Below, piece after piece: positions 8,193 to 20,324 of a stretch of DNA of 64,000 nucleotides; the stretch's first letter is position 1; every line of letters starts with the position of its first letter. Made by a program: the position numbers and the translations under genes. The notes below the pieces were generated by a model, which was not told the origin of the DNA, ran no database searches, and worked only from the letters and a program-made list of their open reading frames with translations. Location of the stretch: NCBI RefSeq assembly GCF_039652615.1, contig NZ_JBDJAC010000002.1:310001-374000 (forward strand). Direction: 5' to 3'. The stretch comes from Fulvimarina sp039652615 (GTDB lineage Bacteria; Pseudomonadota; Alphaproteobacteria; Rhizobiales; Rhizobiaceae).

Positions 8193-10412
8193 TCAGTCCT
8201 CGTGGACCATCACGATCGTGCCGAGCGGCGGGAGGCTGAGCGAGATCGAATAGGGCCGGCCGTGCACCGAGTGCTCCTCGGCTTCCTTGCCACCCATATT
8301 GCCCACATTCGAGCCGCCATAGATCTCCGCATCCGTGTTGAGGCGCTCGGTCCAGGTGCCGGGCTTGGAGACGCCGACGCGGTAATCATGCCGCGGGACC
8401 GGCGTGAAGTTGCAGACGATCAGAACCGTACGCCCGGCACGATCCTTCCGCGCATAGGCAAGGATGCTCTGCTCCACATTGGCCGTGTCCACCCACTCGA
8501 AACCGGCCGGCTCGCAGTCGAGTTCATGCAGCGCCGGGATCTCGCGGTACAGATGGTTGAGATCGCGTACCAGGGTCTGGAGACCCTTGTGCCGACTGCC
8601 GTCCTCCTCGACCAGATGCCAATCGAGAGACTGGTCGTGATTCCATTCGCGCCACTGGCCAAATTCCTGGCCCATGAAGAGCAGTTTCTTGCCGGGATGG
8701 GTCCACATGAACCCGTAATAGGCACGCAGGTTCGCGAATTTCTGCCACTCGTCGCCCGGCATCTTCTCGATCATCGAGCCTTTGCCGTAGACCACCTCGT
8801 CATGGCTGATCGGCAGAACGAAGTTCTCCGAATAGGCGTAGACCATGCCGAAGGTCATGTGATGGTGGTGGTAGCGCCGGTTGATCGGGTCTTCCTGCAT
8901 GTAATGCAAGGTGTCGTGCATCCAGCCCATATTCCACTTGAAGTGGAAGCCGAGGCCGCCGGCATAAGTCGGGCGCGACACGTCCGGGAAGGCAGTCGAT
9001 TCCTCCGCATGGGTCGTCGCCTTCGGGAAATACTCGCCGACGCGCTCGTTGGTGTCCTTCAGGAACGCCATGGCTTCGAGGTTCTCGCGCCCGCCATGGA
9101 TGTTCGGTTCCCACTCGCCCGCATTGCGCGAATAGTCGAGATAAAGCATCGAGGCGACCGCATCGATGCGCAGGCCATCGACGTGGAATTGATCCAGCCA
9201 GTACAGTCCGTTGGCAACGAGGTAGTTTTTCACCTCGGGCCGACCGTAATCGTAGATCAGCGTGTTCCAGTCCTTGTGGAAGCCGCGGTTCGGGTTCGGA
9301 TGCTCGTAGATCGGCCGACCGTCGAAGAGACCCGGCCCGTGGGCATCGGTTGGGAAATGGCCGGGCACCCAGTCCACCAGCACGCCGATATTGTGCTGAT
9401 GCATGACATCGACGAGCCGCGCGAAGCCCTCCGCCGTGCCGTAGCGCGACGACGGCGCATACATGCCGATCGGCTGATAGCCCCAGGAGCCGTAGAACGG
9501 ATGCTCGGAAACGGGCATCAGCTCCACATGAGTAAAGCCCATTTCGGTCACATAGGCGGCGAGCTTCTCGGCGATCTCGTCATAATCGAGGAAGGTGTTG
9601 TCCGGCCCGCGCTGCCACGAACCGAGATGCACCTCGTAGATCGAAACCGGCTTCTCGCGGTCCTGCCAGTCGGCCTTATGCGACTGGAATTCCTGATCCT
9701 TCCACTCGTGCTCGACGAGCCCCTGCACGATGGAGGCAGTCGAGGGCGCAAGCTCTTGCCGAAAGCCGACCGGATCGGCCTTCAGCGGCTGCAGCGCCCC
9801 GTCTGGCCCGATCACCTCGTATTTATAGGTCTCGCCCTTCCCGATATGGGGAATGAAGAGTTCCCAGACTCCGCACTCGTGGCGCTTGCGCATCACGGAC
9901 CGGCGCCCGTCCCAGGAATTAAAGTTGCCGACCACGGAGACCCTGCGGGCATTGGGCGCCCAGACGGCGAAGGCCGTGCCCTTCACGCCGCCATTGTCCA
10001 TCGGATGCGCGCCGAGCTTCTCGTACATCCGGTAGTGCGTGCCTTCGGCGAGAAGATAGACGTCCTGCTCGCCAAGGATCGGCCCGAAGCGATAGGGGTC
10101 CTCTTCATCCCACGGCGCGTCATTATGGGTGTAGCGCATGCGGTAAGGCATCTGGGCGGTGAGGCCCGGCACGAAGCCGGAGAAGAATTCCTCCGGCCCG
10201 AACTGCTCCAGTTTGCCGAGCTCCTTTCCGCTTTCGTCGATCACCGTGGCGCTGTGCGCGCCGGGGCGATAGACGCGAACGATCGAGCCGCCTTCGACCT
10301 CGAAACGGCCAAGGATGGAGAATGGATCGCCGTGCACACCGCGACCGATCTCCCAGGCCTTGCTTTCCTCGGGGCGATGATCGATCCCGGAAGCGTTATT
10401 GGTCGAACTCAT
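8193..10412 (-). CDS. glgB: 1,4-alpha-glucan branching enzyme (GH13)
   Basis: GlgB makes alpha-1,6 branches in glycogen-like glucan. The 739-residue protein has an N-terminal CBM48/beta-sandwich region (residues ~25-215), then the GH13 barrel. The nucleophile Asp lies in DGLRIDAVASMLYLDYS and the acid/base Glu in HAEESTAFPDVSRP, followed by a C-terminal beta domain. I place the start at ATG 10412 because it overlaps the treS stop in an ATGA arrangement and has AGG just upstream; the frame extends 20 residues further without support. As last gene of the glgE operon, it supplies branching for the polymer that GlgE elongates. Confidence 0.95.
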   Translation of the reverse strand: MSSTNNASGIDHRPEESKAWEIGRGVHGDPFSILGRFEVEGGSIVRVYRPGAHSATVIDESGKELGKLEQFGPEEFFSGFVPGLTAQMPYRMRYTHNDAPWDEEDPYRFGPILGEQDVYLLAEGTHYRMYEKLGAHPMDNGGVKGTAFAVWAPNARRVSVVGNFNSWDGRRSVMRKRHECGVWELFIPHIGKGETYKYEVIGPDGALQPLKADPVGFRQELAPSTASIVQGLVEHEWKDQEFQSHKADWQDREKPVSIYEVHLGSWQRGPDNTFLDYDEIAEKLAAYVTEMGFTHVELMPVSEHPFYGSWGYQPIGMYAPSSRYGTAEGFARLVDVMHQHNIGVLVDWVPGHFPTDAHGPGLFDGRPIYEHPNPNRGFHKDWNTLIYDYGRPEVKNYLVANGLYWLDQFHVDGLRIDAVASMLYLDYSRNAGEWEPNIHGGRENLEAMAFLKDTNERVGEYFPKATTHAEESTAFPDVSRPTYAGGLGFHFKWNMGWMHDTLHYMQEDPINRRYHHHHMTFGMVYAYSENFVLPISHDEVVYGKGSMIEKMPGDEWQKFANLRAYYGFMWTHPGKKLLFMGQEFGQWREWNHDQSLDWHLVEEDGSRHKGLQTLVRDLNHLYREIPALHELDCEPAGFEWVDTANVEQSILAYARKDRAGRTVLIVCNFTPVPRHDYRVGVSKPGTWTERLNTDAEIYGGSNVGNMGGKEAEEHSVHGRPYSISLSLPPLGTIVMVHED

Positions 10413-13400
10413 TTCAACACCTGTCTTTTCTCGAGAAGCGCAATGATGCCGCGGAGCGGGATCGACAGCCATGCCGGACGCATGGCCGCTTCATAGCGCA
10501 GTTCGTAGAACGCCTTTTGCAGAACGAAGAGATCCAGCAGCTGCGCCGTCGCATCGTCTTCCAGAGAGATGCCCGAAGCGGTGCTCCAGTGCTTGAGGAA
10601 CTCCTCGGTAACCTCGTCCCGCCAGGAAAGGGACATCTCGCGCAGGCGTTCCGCCGTCGAATCGTCCACCGGCCCTGCCCGGTCGCGTGCTGCGAAGGCG
10701 GCGTAGTCGAAGGAGCGGATCATGCCGGCGACATCGCGCAGCGGCGAGAACTTCTCGCGCCGCTCTTCCAGTGTCCGTCCCGGCTCCCCTTCGAAGTCGA
10801 GAATGACGACATCATTCTTGGCCACCAGAACCTGACCCAGGTGATAGTCGCCGTGGATGCGGATCTTGTGCGCCTTCACCTTCAGGCCGCCGAAGCGGTC
10901 GAACCAGGTGAGGATATCCTTTTCGGCAGAGACCAGCCGCTCGACAGCGTCGAGCTCGTCCGCAGGAAGACGCGGCTTTGCCTCGCGCAGGATTTCGAGC
11001 GCGTCCTTCGCTTCGGCCTTCGCCTCGCCAACAAGCTTCATGTAATGCTCGTCGTCGAGCAGCTCGGGATCGAACGCTGCGTCGCCGGTCACCGTCGAAA
11101 GTGCGGCATGCATCTCGCCGGTGCGCCTGCCGAGCACTTCGCCCGGATCGATCTGGATCATCAGCTGCTGGTCTGAGGCGGCATCCTCGTCCTGACCGCC
11201 CGTGTCTTCCTGCTGATAAACATAGGCGCGGTCACGCAGATAGCGGGCCAGCGCATCGACGATCACGGTCCAGGCATCGCCCTGGTTCTGGATCTGCTCG
11301 AACAGCGCCGCGATGGCCGTGCGGGTGCCGTCCTCGCGAACGAGTTCGACCGAGCCGTAGAGCGCTGGTGCCGCGTCGAAATCGGTCTTTTCCGTGAGGA
11401 AGCGCGTGACCTCCAGCTCCGGCTGGATACCGTCGCGCAGACGGCGATAATATTTCAGGATCGCCTGCCCGCCGACCAGCACGGATGTGTTGGACTGCTC
11501 GCCGGTAAGGACGCGGATTGCATCCGTGTCGACCAGAAGCGACTGGGCCAGCCCCTCCTTCTCGCTCGCCGACGCCTCGACGACGAGTTTGCCGTCGGTC
11601 AGATCGATATCGGTATCGGCCGCAATCAGCGACACGACGATCTTGGCGAATTCGCCGCTTCTTGCCCCGTCGATCAGTGCACCGATCTTCGGCCCCTGTC
11701 TCACCTTCGCCACCGTATAAGGCAGGTTAGGCTCCTGGGCGTTCAGATTGTGTTCTCCCCAGTTGACCGAGAGCGGCAGGAGATAGCGCTGTTCCCCGTC
11801 CTTGGCCGGCACGACCACCTCGGTGAGCAGATGACGCCGCGCATCGGGCGTCGGCGCCCCGAGCACTTTCATTTCGATGCGTCTAGGTTGCTCGGACTTT
11901 GCGGCGAACCAGCGCTGGTTGCCGATGAATTCCGGCAGCACGGATTTGAGCTCGGTGAGGTTGCGTCCGCCCACCGTCGACTGAAGATCGCCCGGCGCGA
12001 CGAGTGTCGAAAAGGCGGGCAGCGGCGTCGGGGCATCCGACCGTCTCGTGGAGGGCGCTGCCGACAGATCGAACCAGAAGAAGCCGTAAGCCGGCAGGGT
12101 GAGCATATAGGGAAGCTCGCCGATCTGCGGGAAGGCCGATAGACCGAGCATCTCCACCGGCGTCGCGCCAGCATGCTTCGAAAGGTCGAGTTCGACAGCC
12201 TGGGCGGACGACGAGAGATTGGCGACGATCAGCACCTTTTCGTCGCCGAACTCACGCAGATAGGCAAGGATCTTGCGGTTCGAGGGCAGGAGGAAGTCGA
12301 TCGTGCCGCGGCCAAAGGCCTCCTTCGTGCGGCGCACCTGGATGAGGCGTCGCACCCAGTTGAGCTGGGAGGCCGGGTTGTTCGACTGGGCCTCGACGTT
12401 GAGCGCCTGAAAGCCGTAGATCGCGTCCTGAATCACCGGCAGGTAGAGACGCTGCGGATCGGCGCGGGAGAACCCGCCATTGCGGTCGGCCGACCACTGC
12501 ATCGGCGTTCTCACGCCGTCGCGGTCGCCGAGATAGTAGTTGTCTCCCATGCCGATCTCGTCGCCGTAATAGACGACCGGCGTTCCCGGCATCGACATCA
12601 ACAGCGCGTTGAGAAGCTCGATCTTACGGCGGTCGTTGCCCATCAGCGGGGCAAGGCGCCGGCGGATGCCGAGATTGATGCGCGCACGGGAGTCGGCGGC
12701 GTAGGTCGACCAGAGATAGTCGCGCTCTTCCTCGGTCACCATTTCCAGCGTCAGCTCGTCATGGTTGCGCAAGAAGATCGCCCATTGGCAGTTTTCCGGA
12801 ATTTCCGGCGTCTGACGCATGATGTCGGTGATCGGATGCCGGTCCTCCTGGGCAACCGCCATGTACATGCGCGGCATCAGCGGGAAGTGGAACGCCATGT
12901 GGCACTCGTCGCCCTCGCCGAAATAGGGGCGCGTGTCCTCCGGCCACTGGTTCGCTTCCGCCAGAAGCATCCGGTCTGGATAGTGCTTGTCGAGATCGGC
13001 GCGGATCGCCTTCAGGACATCGTGGGTCTCGGGCAGGTTTTCGTTGTTCGTGCCCTCGCGTTCGACGAGATAGGGGATCGCATCGAGCCGCAGCCCGTCG
13101 ACGCCCTTGTCGAGCCAGAAGTGCATGACCGACAGCACTTCCTCCATCACCTTCGGATTGTCGAAGTTGAGATCGGGCTGGTGGGAGAAGAAGCGGTGCC
13201 AGAAATATTGCTGGGCGACCGGGTCCCAGGTCCAGTTCGACGTCTCGGTATCGGTGAAGATGATCCGGGTGAGATCGTACCCCTTGTCATCGTCCGCCCA
13301 GACGTAGAAATCGCGCTCCGGCGAGCCCTTCGGCGCATGGCGCGCGGCCTGAAACCAGGGATGCTGATCGGAGGTGTGGTTGATCACCAGCTCGGTGATC

Positions 13401-13738
13401 ACCTTCATGCCGCGCTTGTGCGCCTCCTCGATCAGCCGCTCGACATCCTCTAGGTTGCCGTAAGACGGGTTCACCGAGCGATAGTCGGAAATGTCGTAAC
13501 CGTCGTCCCGCAAGGGCGAGGGATAGAACGGCAGGAGCCAGATCGCCGTGACGCCAAGCTCCTGAATATAATCGAGCTTGGAGAGCAGACCCGGAAAATC
13601 GCCGACCCCGTCGCCGTTGGTATCGGCGAACGTCTTCACGTGGAGCTGGTAGATGATCGCATCCTTGTACCAGTCCGGGGCGTCGGGATCGATTCCGCCC
13701 GAGGGGTCGAGCGCTGCGGCGGTGACGATTTCATTCAT
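10409..13738 (-). CDS. treS: trehalose synthase-maltokinase fusion (TreS-Mak)
   Basis: This is a bifunctional 1109-residue protein. Residues ~20-555 are trehalose synthase, a GH13 isomerase interconverting trehalose and maltose. Its nucleophile region is DGLRLDAIPYL, the acid/base Glu is in LLAEANQWPEDTRPYFG, and FLRNHDELTLEMV is present. From about residue 600 (IGNQRWFAAKSEQPRR) a maltokinase (Pep2/Mak) domain follows, with HGDYHLGQ and ILDFEGEP as the catalytic-loop and metal-binding motifs of this aminoglycoside-phosphotransferase-like fold. Together they convert trehalose to maltose and then to maltose 1-phosphate, the donor used by GlgE. It lies between glgE (69-nt gap) and glgB (4-nt overlap). 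Confidence 0.93.
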   Translation of the reverse strand: MNEIVTAAALDPSGGIDPDAPDWYKDAIIYQLHVKTFADTNGDGVGDFPGLLSKLDYIQELGVTAIWLLPFYPSPLRDDGYDISDYRSVNPSYGNLEDVERLIEEAHKRGMKVITELVINHTSDQHPWFQAARHAPKGSPERDFYVWADDDKGYDLTRIIFTDTETSNWTWDPVAQQYFWHRFFSHQPDLNFDNPKVMEEVLSVMHFWLDKGVDGLRLDAIPYLVEREGTNNENLPETHDVLKAIRADLDKHYPDRMLLAEANQWPEDTRPYFGEGDECHMAFHFPLMPRMYMAVAQEDRHPITDIMRQTPEIPENCQWAIFLRNHDELTLEMVTEEERDYLWSTYAADSRARINLGIRRRLAPLMGNDRRKIELLNALLMSMPGTPVVYYGDEIGMGDNYYLGDRDGVRTPMQWSADRNGGFSRADPQRLYLPVIQDAIYGFQALNVEAQSNNPASQLNWVRRLIQVRRTKEAFGRGTIDFLLPSNRKILAYLREFGDEKVLIVANLSSSAQAVELDLSKHAGATPVEMLGLSAFPQIGELPYMLTLPAYGFFWFDLSAAPSTRRSDAPTPLPAFSTLVAPGDLQSTVGGRNLTELKSVLPEFIGNQRWFAAKSEQPRRIEMKVLGAPTPDARRHLLTEVVVPAKDGEQRYLLPLSVNWGEHNLNAQEPNLPYTVAKVRQGPKIGALIDGARSGEFAKIVVSLIAADTDIDLTDGKLVVEASASEKEGLAQSLLVDTDAIRVLTGEQSNTSVLVGGQAILKYYRRLRDGIQPELEVTRFLTEKTDFDAAPALYGSVELVREDGTRTAIAALFEQIQNQGDAWTVIVDALARYLRDRAYVYQQEDTGGQDEDAASDQQLMIQIDPGEVLGRRTGEMHAALSTVTGDAAFDPELLDDEHYMKLVGEAKAEAKDALEILREAKPRLPADELDAVERLVSAEKDILTWFDRFGGLKVKAHKIRIHGDYHLGQVLVAKNDVVILDFEGEPGRTLEERREKFSPLRDVAGMIRSFDYAAFAARDRAGPVDDSTAERLREMSLSWRDEVTEEFLKHWSTASGISLEDDATAQLLDLFVLQKAFYELRYEAAMRPAWLSIPLRGIIALLEKRQVLK

Positions 13739-13807
13739 CGGGGAAGATGTCTTTCGAGCATTCGTAAGGGGCGTGACGCAAAAGGGTGGAAGACGGACCG
13801 GCCGGCG

Positions 13808-15853
<2,046 letters not shown>

Positions 15854-16067
15854 TGGCGATGCCTTCCGATTGCCGGTCTAGGATACGAAATCTCGGCCGA
15901 CCCTTATGCGGTCGGCCATGCGAGTTCTGATGAAAAGGGATAGGAGCGCGCTGTCCCATGTCCAGCACTGCATGCCGCATTAATCGTCATTGGCGAGCAG
16001 AAAGTCGTCTGCCGCACATGACGACCGGGAGGCCGAACCTTTACGCGGCCAGCGCGCCAAAGGCCGT

Positions 16068-16919
16068 TCAGCCGGGCGTTCTCGCGACCACAACCTGCCG
16101 CTGCTCGCCGAGATGACTGCCGCCAAGAGTGATGATATCGCCCTCTTTCAGAAATTGCGGCGGTTCCATGCCCGCACCCACGCCCGAGGGCGTTCCGGTG
16201 GTGATCACGTCGCCCGGCTCCAGGACCATGAACTTCGAGAGGTAGGAGACGATGAAGGCGGATGAGAACAGCATGTCGCTGGTCTTGCCGCGCTGCTTGA
16301 TTTCACCGTTGACGCTGAGCCAGAGTTCAAGACCTTGCGGATCGCCGAGACGATCCGGCGTCACCAGCCATGGGCCCAAGGGCCCGGTGAACGGGGAGCT
16401 CTTGCCCTTGATGAACTGGCCGCCCCGCTCTTTCTGGAAGGACCGTTCGGAGATGTCATTGCACAGGCAGAAGCCAGCGACATGATCCATCGCCTCGGCT
16501 TCGGAAATGTCGTACGCTTTGTCCCCGATGACGATGGCAAGCTCCACCTCCCAGTCCAGCTTGGTGGACCCCGGCGGGATCGGAAGATTGTCGTGAGGAC
16601 CGCAGATCGACGACGGCGCCTTTGAAAAAACCAGAGGCTCCTTTGGCTTTTCGGCCCCTGTCTCCGCCGCGTGATCGGCATAGTTCAGCCCGATCGCGAT
16701 AAAGTGACCGACGTGGCCGACCGGAGACCCGAGACGATGGGACGGGTCGACCTTCGGCAGGCTCTTCGGATTGATCGCCGCCAGCCGCTCCATGCCGTGC
16801 CGCGAAAGGACATCGCCCGCAATGTCATCGATCTCGTCCGAAAGGTCGCGCATGACCTGCTCGTCGTCAATGAGCCCAGGCTTTTCCGCGCCCATTTCAC
16901 CATATCGCACTAATCGCAT
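16068..16919 (-). CDS. fumarylacetoacetate hydrolase (FAH) family protein
   Basis: This 283-residue FAH-superfamily enzyme resembles the 2,4-diketo-3-deoxy-fuconate hydrolase / ureidoglycolate lyase-like branch. The N-terminal domain covers residues 1-70. The catalytic fold begins at FIAIGLNYADHAAE, and the metal ligands are the acidic residues of the conserved DWEVELAIVIG segment; KGKSSPFTGPLGPWLVTPD and ITTGTPSGVGAG are typical of the family. I place the start at ATG 16919, with AGGGG 7 nt upstream and the usual N-terminus MRLVRYG; the upstream Cys-rich extension in frame is not credible. It stands alone, so the substrate cannot be inferred from neighbours. Confidence 0.82.
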   Translation of the reverse strand: MRLVRYGEMGAEKPGLIDDEQVMRDLSDEIDDIAGDVLSRHGMERLAAINPKSLPKVDPSHRLGSPVGHVGHFIAIGLNYADHAAETGAEKPKEPLVFSKAPSSICGPHDNLPIPPGSTKLDWEVELAIVIGDKAYDISEAEAMDHVAGFCLCNDISERSFQKERGGQFIKGKSSPFTGPLGPWLVTPDRLGDPQGLELWLSVNGEIKQRGKTSDMLFSSAFIVSYLSKFMVLEPGDVITTGTPSGVGAGMEPPQFLKEGDIITLGGSHLGEQRQVVVARTPG

Positions 16920-17182
16920 TTTCAATCCCCTGAGCTCGTCGCATTCACATGTATCGATCCGGCAAGAACAACATTGCGTCCCGCCGCGTTCAGTCCAGCG
17001 TGAGATAGACGAAAAGAAATGGTACTCCGCCACGCGCGATAGACCGAAGCCGCAAAACTTGGGAAACGGGCACCACACGCAAGAGTGAAGCTCCGGATTG
17101 AACCTTCGGCCGGAAACGTCGTTCACCGGATGTTCAGATCGAGGGGCGCTTCATGAAGTCCCCCTTTGGATGAGGAAATCCG

Positions 17183-17659
17183 ATGTCGCTCTTCAAGTCC
17201 CTCAGTTTCAGAATAATGGCGCTGGCTCTCGCCTTTTCGCTTGCGCCGGCAACGATGCCCGCTGGCATGTCCCTCCCCGGTATCGGCGTCACCGCCGCGA
17301 AGGCTGATCCCTATTACCGTGTCTATCGCGGCGATCGCGGTTATCGAGGCGGTCGGCACTATCGCGGGCACCGTGGTTATGGCCATCGCCGCCACTACCG
17401 CGATCGTGGCAATGCCGCAGCAGCAGCCGTGATCGGCGGTATCGTTGGCCTGGGTGTGGGCGCTGCGATTGCCAGCCAGCAGCCGCGTTATTACCAGCCC
17501 CGTCCGGTCTACCGCACCCGCCCCGTATCGCGCGGTTATGGCGCCCCGCGTCCGTGGACGGGCGAATGGTATCGCTATTGTGCGGCCCGATATCGGTCCT
17601 TCGATGCCCGCTCTGGCACGTTCCAGCCCTATCACGGCCCGCGCCAGATCTGTCGCTAA
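17183..17659 (+). CDS. BA14K family protein (secreted)
   Basis: The 158-residue product matches the BA14K family, named for the Brucella 14-kDa immunoreactive lectin-like protein and common in Hyphomicrobiales. Residues 1-42 form a long signal sequence ending in AAKADP. A Gly/Arg/Tyr/His-rich repeat region follows (RGYRG and RGHRG units), then a hydrophobic glycine-zipper-like segment (AAAAAVIGGIVGLGVGAAIA), then the C-terminal BA14K motif WYRYCAARYRSFDARSGTF with YHGPRQIC. Two cysteines in that motif may pair. GAGGAA precedes the ATG. It is monocistronic and followed by a strong terminator. The cell-envelope location is inferred from the signal peptide. Confidence 0.85.
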   Translation: MSLFKSLSFRIMALALAFSLAPATMPAGMSLPGIGVTAAKADPYYRVYRGDRGYRGGRHYRGHRGYGHRRHYRDRGNAAAAAVIGGIVGLGVGAAIASQQPRYYQPRPVYRTRPVSRGYGAPRPWTGEWYRYCAARYRSFDARSGTFQPYHGPRQICR

Positions 17660-17679
17660 GCGCGTCAGTCAAACGCTTC

Positions 17680-17717
17680 GAAAACGCCGCCGGCTCATCG
17701 GGTCTGGCGGCGTTTTC
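17680..17717. terminator. bidirectional intrinsic terminator between BA14K gene and ligA
   Basis: A perfect 12-bp stem, GAAAACGCCGCC (17680-17691) with GGCGGCGTTTTC (17706-17717), closes a 14-nt loop. The A-run and T-run at the ends of the arms make it work on both strands, ending the BA14K gene (plus) and ligA (minus). Confidence 0.85.
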
Positions 17718-17741
17718 GTATCAAGACGACAGGCTGAAGGC

Positions 17742-20210
17742 TCAGTCGGGTGGCGTGCGTCCGATGCGCTCGAACCACCCCGCCTCGTCGATGACCTCGA
17801 TGCCGAGTTCGCTCGCCTTCTTCAGTTTCGAGCCTGCACCGGGCCCCGCAACCACGAGATCTGTCTTCTTCGACACCGAACCCGAGGTTTTGGCCCCAAG
17901 GCTCTCGGCCATTTCCTGGGCCCCGTCACGGGTCATCTTTTCAAGCGAGCCCGTGAAGACGATGGTGAGACCGGCGACCGGCGATCCGTCCGCCGTCTCA
18001 GCCATCGCGATCCGCTCGTTCGTAGTCGAGACGCCGGCCTTCAGAAGCGCGTCGACCGCCTGCCGGTTGTGCTCCTCGGCGAAGAAGTTGATCAGCGCCT
18101 CAGTCGCGACCGTGCCGATATCGCTGTCCGTCGTGAGATTGAGATAGGATTGAACCGGCGCCGTGCGTTTGGCTTCAAGGATCGCCGCGCGGATGCCGGC
18201 CGCATCTTCGAAGCGCTCCTTGAGGCTCCTGCGCCGGGTGACGTTCAGCCCCGCTGCGGGATCGCGCGTCGGATCATACGCCTCGTCCTTCAGCTTCGTC
18301 TCATCAAGTTCGAGAAGCTGCTCGAAGCTCTTGTCGCCGATTCCCTTCAGGGAAGAGAGCGTCACCCAAGCCTGACCCGGCCTGCCTTTCGCCGCCCCGT
18401 CGACACCCTCGATCAGCGAAGCGACATCCGGGAAATGGCGCGCGAGTGCTTTTGCCGTGGTCTCGCCAATGTTCGGAATACCGAGCCCGAAGATGAACCG
18501 TTCAAGTGGCAGGGTCCGGCGCGCGTCGATCGCATCGAAGAGGTTCTGCGTGGTCTTCGTATAGTCGTAGCTGCGCTCATCACTGCGCGCCTTCGGCTCG
18601 CGCCCCTCGGCTCGCGCGGCTTCGTCCTCGGCTGCCTCCCGTTCGCGGCGGGCCGCCAGCGCCCGCTCCTCGAGCAGCGTCTTGGTCTTTTCGAAATCGA
18701 GAGTGAAAATATCCGCCGGCTGCCTGACCAGCCTCGCATCGAACATCGCCTCGACCAGCGTGTCCCCAAGACCGTCGATGTCGAAGGCCGAGCGCGAAAC
18801 GAGATGCTTCAGCCCTTCGCGCCCCTGAGCCGGACAGGTCAGCCCCGCTGTGCAGTGCCGCTTGGATTCGGGGCGACCGGTGCGCGGGTTCATCTCGCGC
18901 ACGGCGTTCGAGCCGCAGACGGCGCAATGGGTGGGAAAGACGTAAGGCTTCGCATCCGCCGGCCGCTTTTCGGCCACCACGTCGATGATCTGCGGAATGA
19001 CGTCGCCGGCCCGCTGCACGACCACCGTATCGCCGATGCGAATATCGAGCCCGCTTGGGCGGATCGTCTCGCCATCGGCATCGATGCCGGCGATATAGTC
19101 CTCGTTGTGGAGCGTCGCATTGGAGACAACCACACCGCCGACCGTCACCGGCTTCAGCCGGGCGATGGGATTGAGCGCGCCCGTGCGTCCGGTGGTGACA
19201 TCGATGCCGACGAGAACCGTCGTCGCCCGTTCGGCGGCGAACTTGTGGGCGATCGCCCAGCGCGGAAAGCGCGAGACGAAGCCGAGTTCTTCCTGCAGCG
19301 AAAGGTCGTCCACCTTGTAGACGACACCGTCGATATCGTAGCCAAGGCCCGCCCGGTTTTCCTCGATGCGGCGGTAATGCTCGATCAGACCGTCGATCGT
19401 CTCGAAGCGCTGCATGAGGTCGTTGACGGGAAAGCCGAACCTGCCGATCGCGGCGACCACTTCGGTCTGGGTCTCGCCTGGCACCTCGCTCACCTCCCCC
19501 CAGGCATAGGCGAAGAAGCGCAACGGCCGTGACCGGGTCACCTCCGCATCCTTCTGGCGCAGAGAGCCGGCGGCCGCATTGCGCGGATTGGCAAAGCGCG
19601 GCTTGCCCGCCGCTTCCTGCCGCTCGTTGAGCGCCGCGAAATCGGCATGGGCCATGTAGACCTCGCCGCGCACCTCGAAGATTTCCGGGGCGTCTTCGAT
19701 CCGCGCAGGAATGTCGTCGAGGGTCCGTGCATTGGCGGTCACATCCTCGCCAACCGTTCCGTCACCCCGCGTCGCGGCGGTTTCCAGCACTCCGTTCACA
19801 TAGCGCAGCGACAGCGAGAGACCGTCGATCTTCGGCTCGGCCGTGATCCCCAGGCGATCGCTTTCCTTGAGCTTTGCCATACGCCGCACGCGCTTGGCGA
19901 AATCGGCAACGTCCTCCTCGGTGAAGGCGTTGTCGAGGGACAGCATCGGCACGGCATGGCGGACCTTGGCAAAGGTCGTCGAGGGCGCCACTCCGACACG
20001 CTTCGACGGCGTGTCATCCCGAACGAGGTCCGGAAACCGCGCCTCGATCGCCATGTTCCGACGCCGCAAGGCGTCGTAGTCGGCGTCTGACAACGTCGGG
20101 GCATCCTCGCCATAATAGGCACGGTCACTCTCGGCGATTTCGCGTGCAAGCCGCTCCAGCTCGGCAGCAGCTTCCGCCTCGCTCAGGTTCTCGACCGGTT
20201 TTTCGGCCAT
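17742..20210 (-). CDS. ligA: NAD-dependent DNA ligase LigA
   Basis: LigA seals nicks in replication and repair using NAD+. At 822 residues it is longer than the ~670-residue E. coli enzyme. It has an N-terminal Ia domain, the adenylation motif with catalytic Lys in TAEPKIDGLSL, the OB fold, a four-Cys zinc finger (CAVC ... CTAGLTC), HhH motifs and a C-terminal BRCT domain (AGLTIVFTGSLEKMTRDGAQ). The extra length includes a charged insertion after the zinc finger (EREAAEDEAARAEGREPKAR) that is frequent in Hyphomicrobiales LigA. GGGAG lies 11 nt before the ATG. It is separated from recN by an FAD monooxygenase and a TA remnant. Confidence 0.96.
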   Translation of the reverse strand: MAEKPVENLSEAEAAAELERLAREIAESDRAYYGEDAPTLSDADYDALRRRNMAIEARFPDLVRDDTPSKRVGVAPSTTFAKVRHAVPMLSLDNAFTEEDVADFAKRVRRMAKLKESDRLGITAEPKIDGLSLSLRYVNGVLETAATRGDGTVGEDVTANARTLDDIPARIEDAPEIFEVRGEVYMAHADFAALNERQEAAGKPRFANPRNAAAGSLRQKDAEVTRSRPLRFFAYAWGEVSEVPGETQTEVVAAIGRFGFPVNDLMQRFETIDGLIEHYRRIEENRAGLGYDIDGVVYKVDDLSLQEELGFVSRFPRWAIAHKFAAERATTVLVGIDVTTGRTGALNPIARLKPVTVGGVVVSNATLHNEDYIAGIDADGETIRPSGLDIRIGDTVVVQRAGDVIPQIIDVVAEKRPADAKPYVFPTHCAVCGSNAVREMNPRTGRPESKRHCTAGLTCPAQGREGLKHLVSRSAFDIDGLGDTLVEAMFDARLVRQPADIFTLDFEKTKTLLEERALAARREREAAEDEAARAEGREPKARSDERSYDYTKTTQNLFDAIDARRTLPLERFIFGLGIPNIGETTAKALARHFPDVASLIEGVDGAAKGRPGQAWVTLSSLKGIGDKSFEQLLELDETKLKDEAYDPTRDPAAGLNVTRRRSLKERFEDAAGIRAAILEAKRTAPVQSYLNLTTDSDIGTVATEALINFFAEEHNRQAVDALLKAGVSTTNERIAMAETADGSPVAGLTIVFTGSLEKMTRDGAQEMAESLGAKTSGSVSKKTDLVVAGPGAGSKLKKASELGIEVIDEAGWFERIGRTPPD

Positions 20211-20324
20211 GTGTTGCGCTGCTCCCGTCGATCTCTGCTCGTCAAGAATGGTCCATAGCGCACCCGCGCCTCAAGTCGAATGGCTTTGTGGACATGTCAC
20301 TCTCCGCTGTCTCGAAGCATCGAA

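Noticed and set aside
8202..10496. Very long open frame opposite glgB (764 codons), and similar ones at 2241-3422, 12173-13453, 14609-15850, 17445-19532 and 52266-53708
   Set aside because: They lie entirely or mostly antisense to well-supported genes and have no family motifs. High-GC genes commonly leave the opposite strand open.
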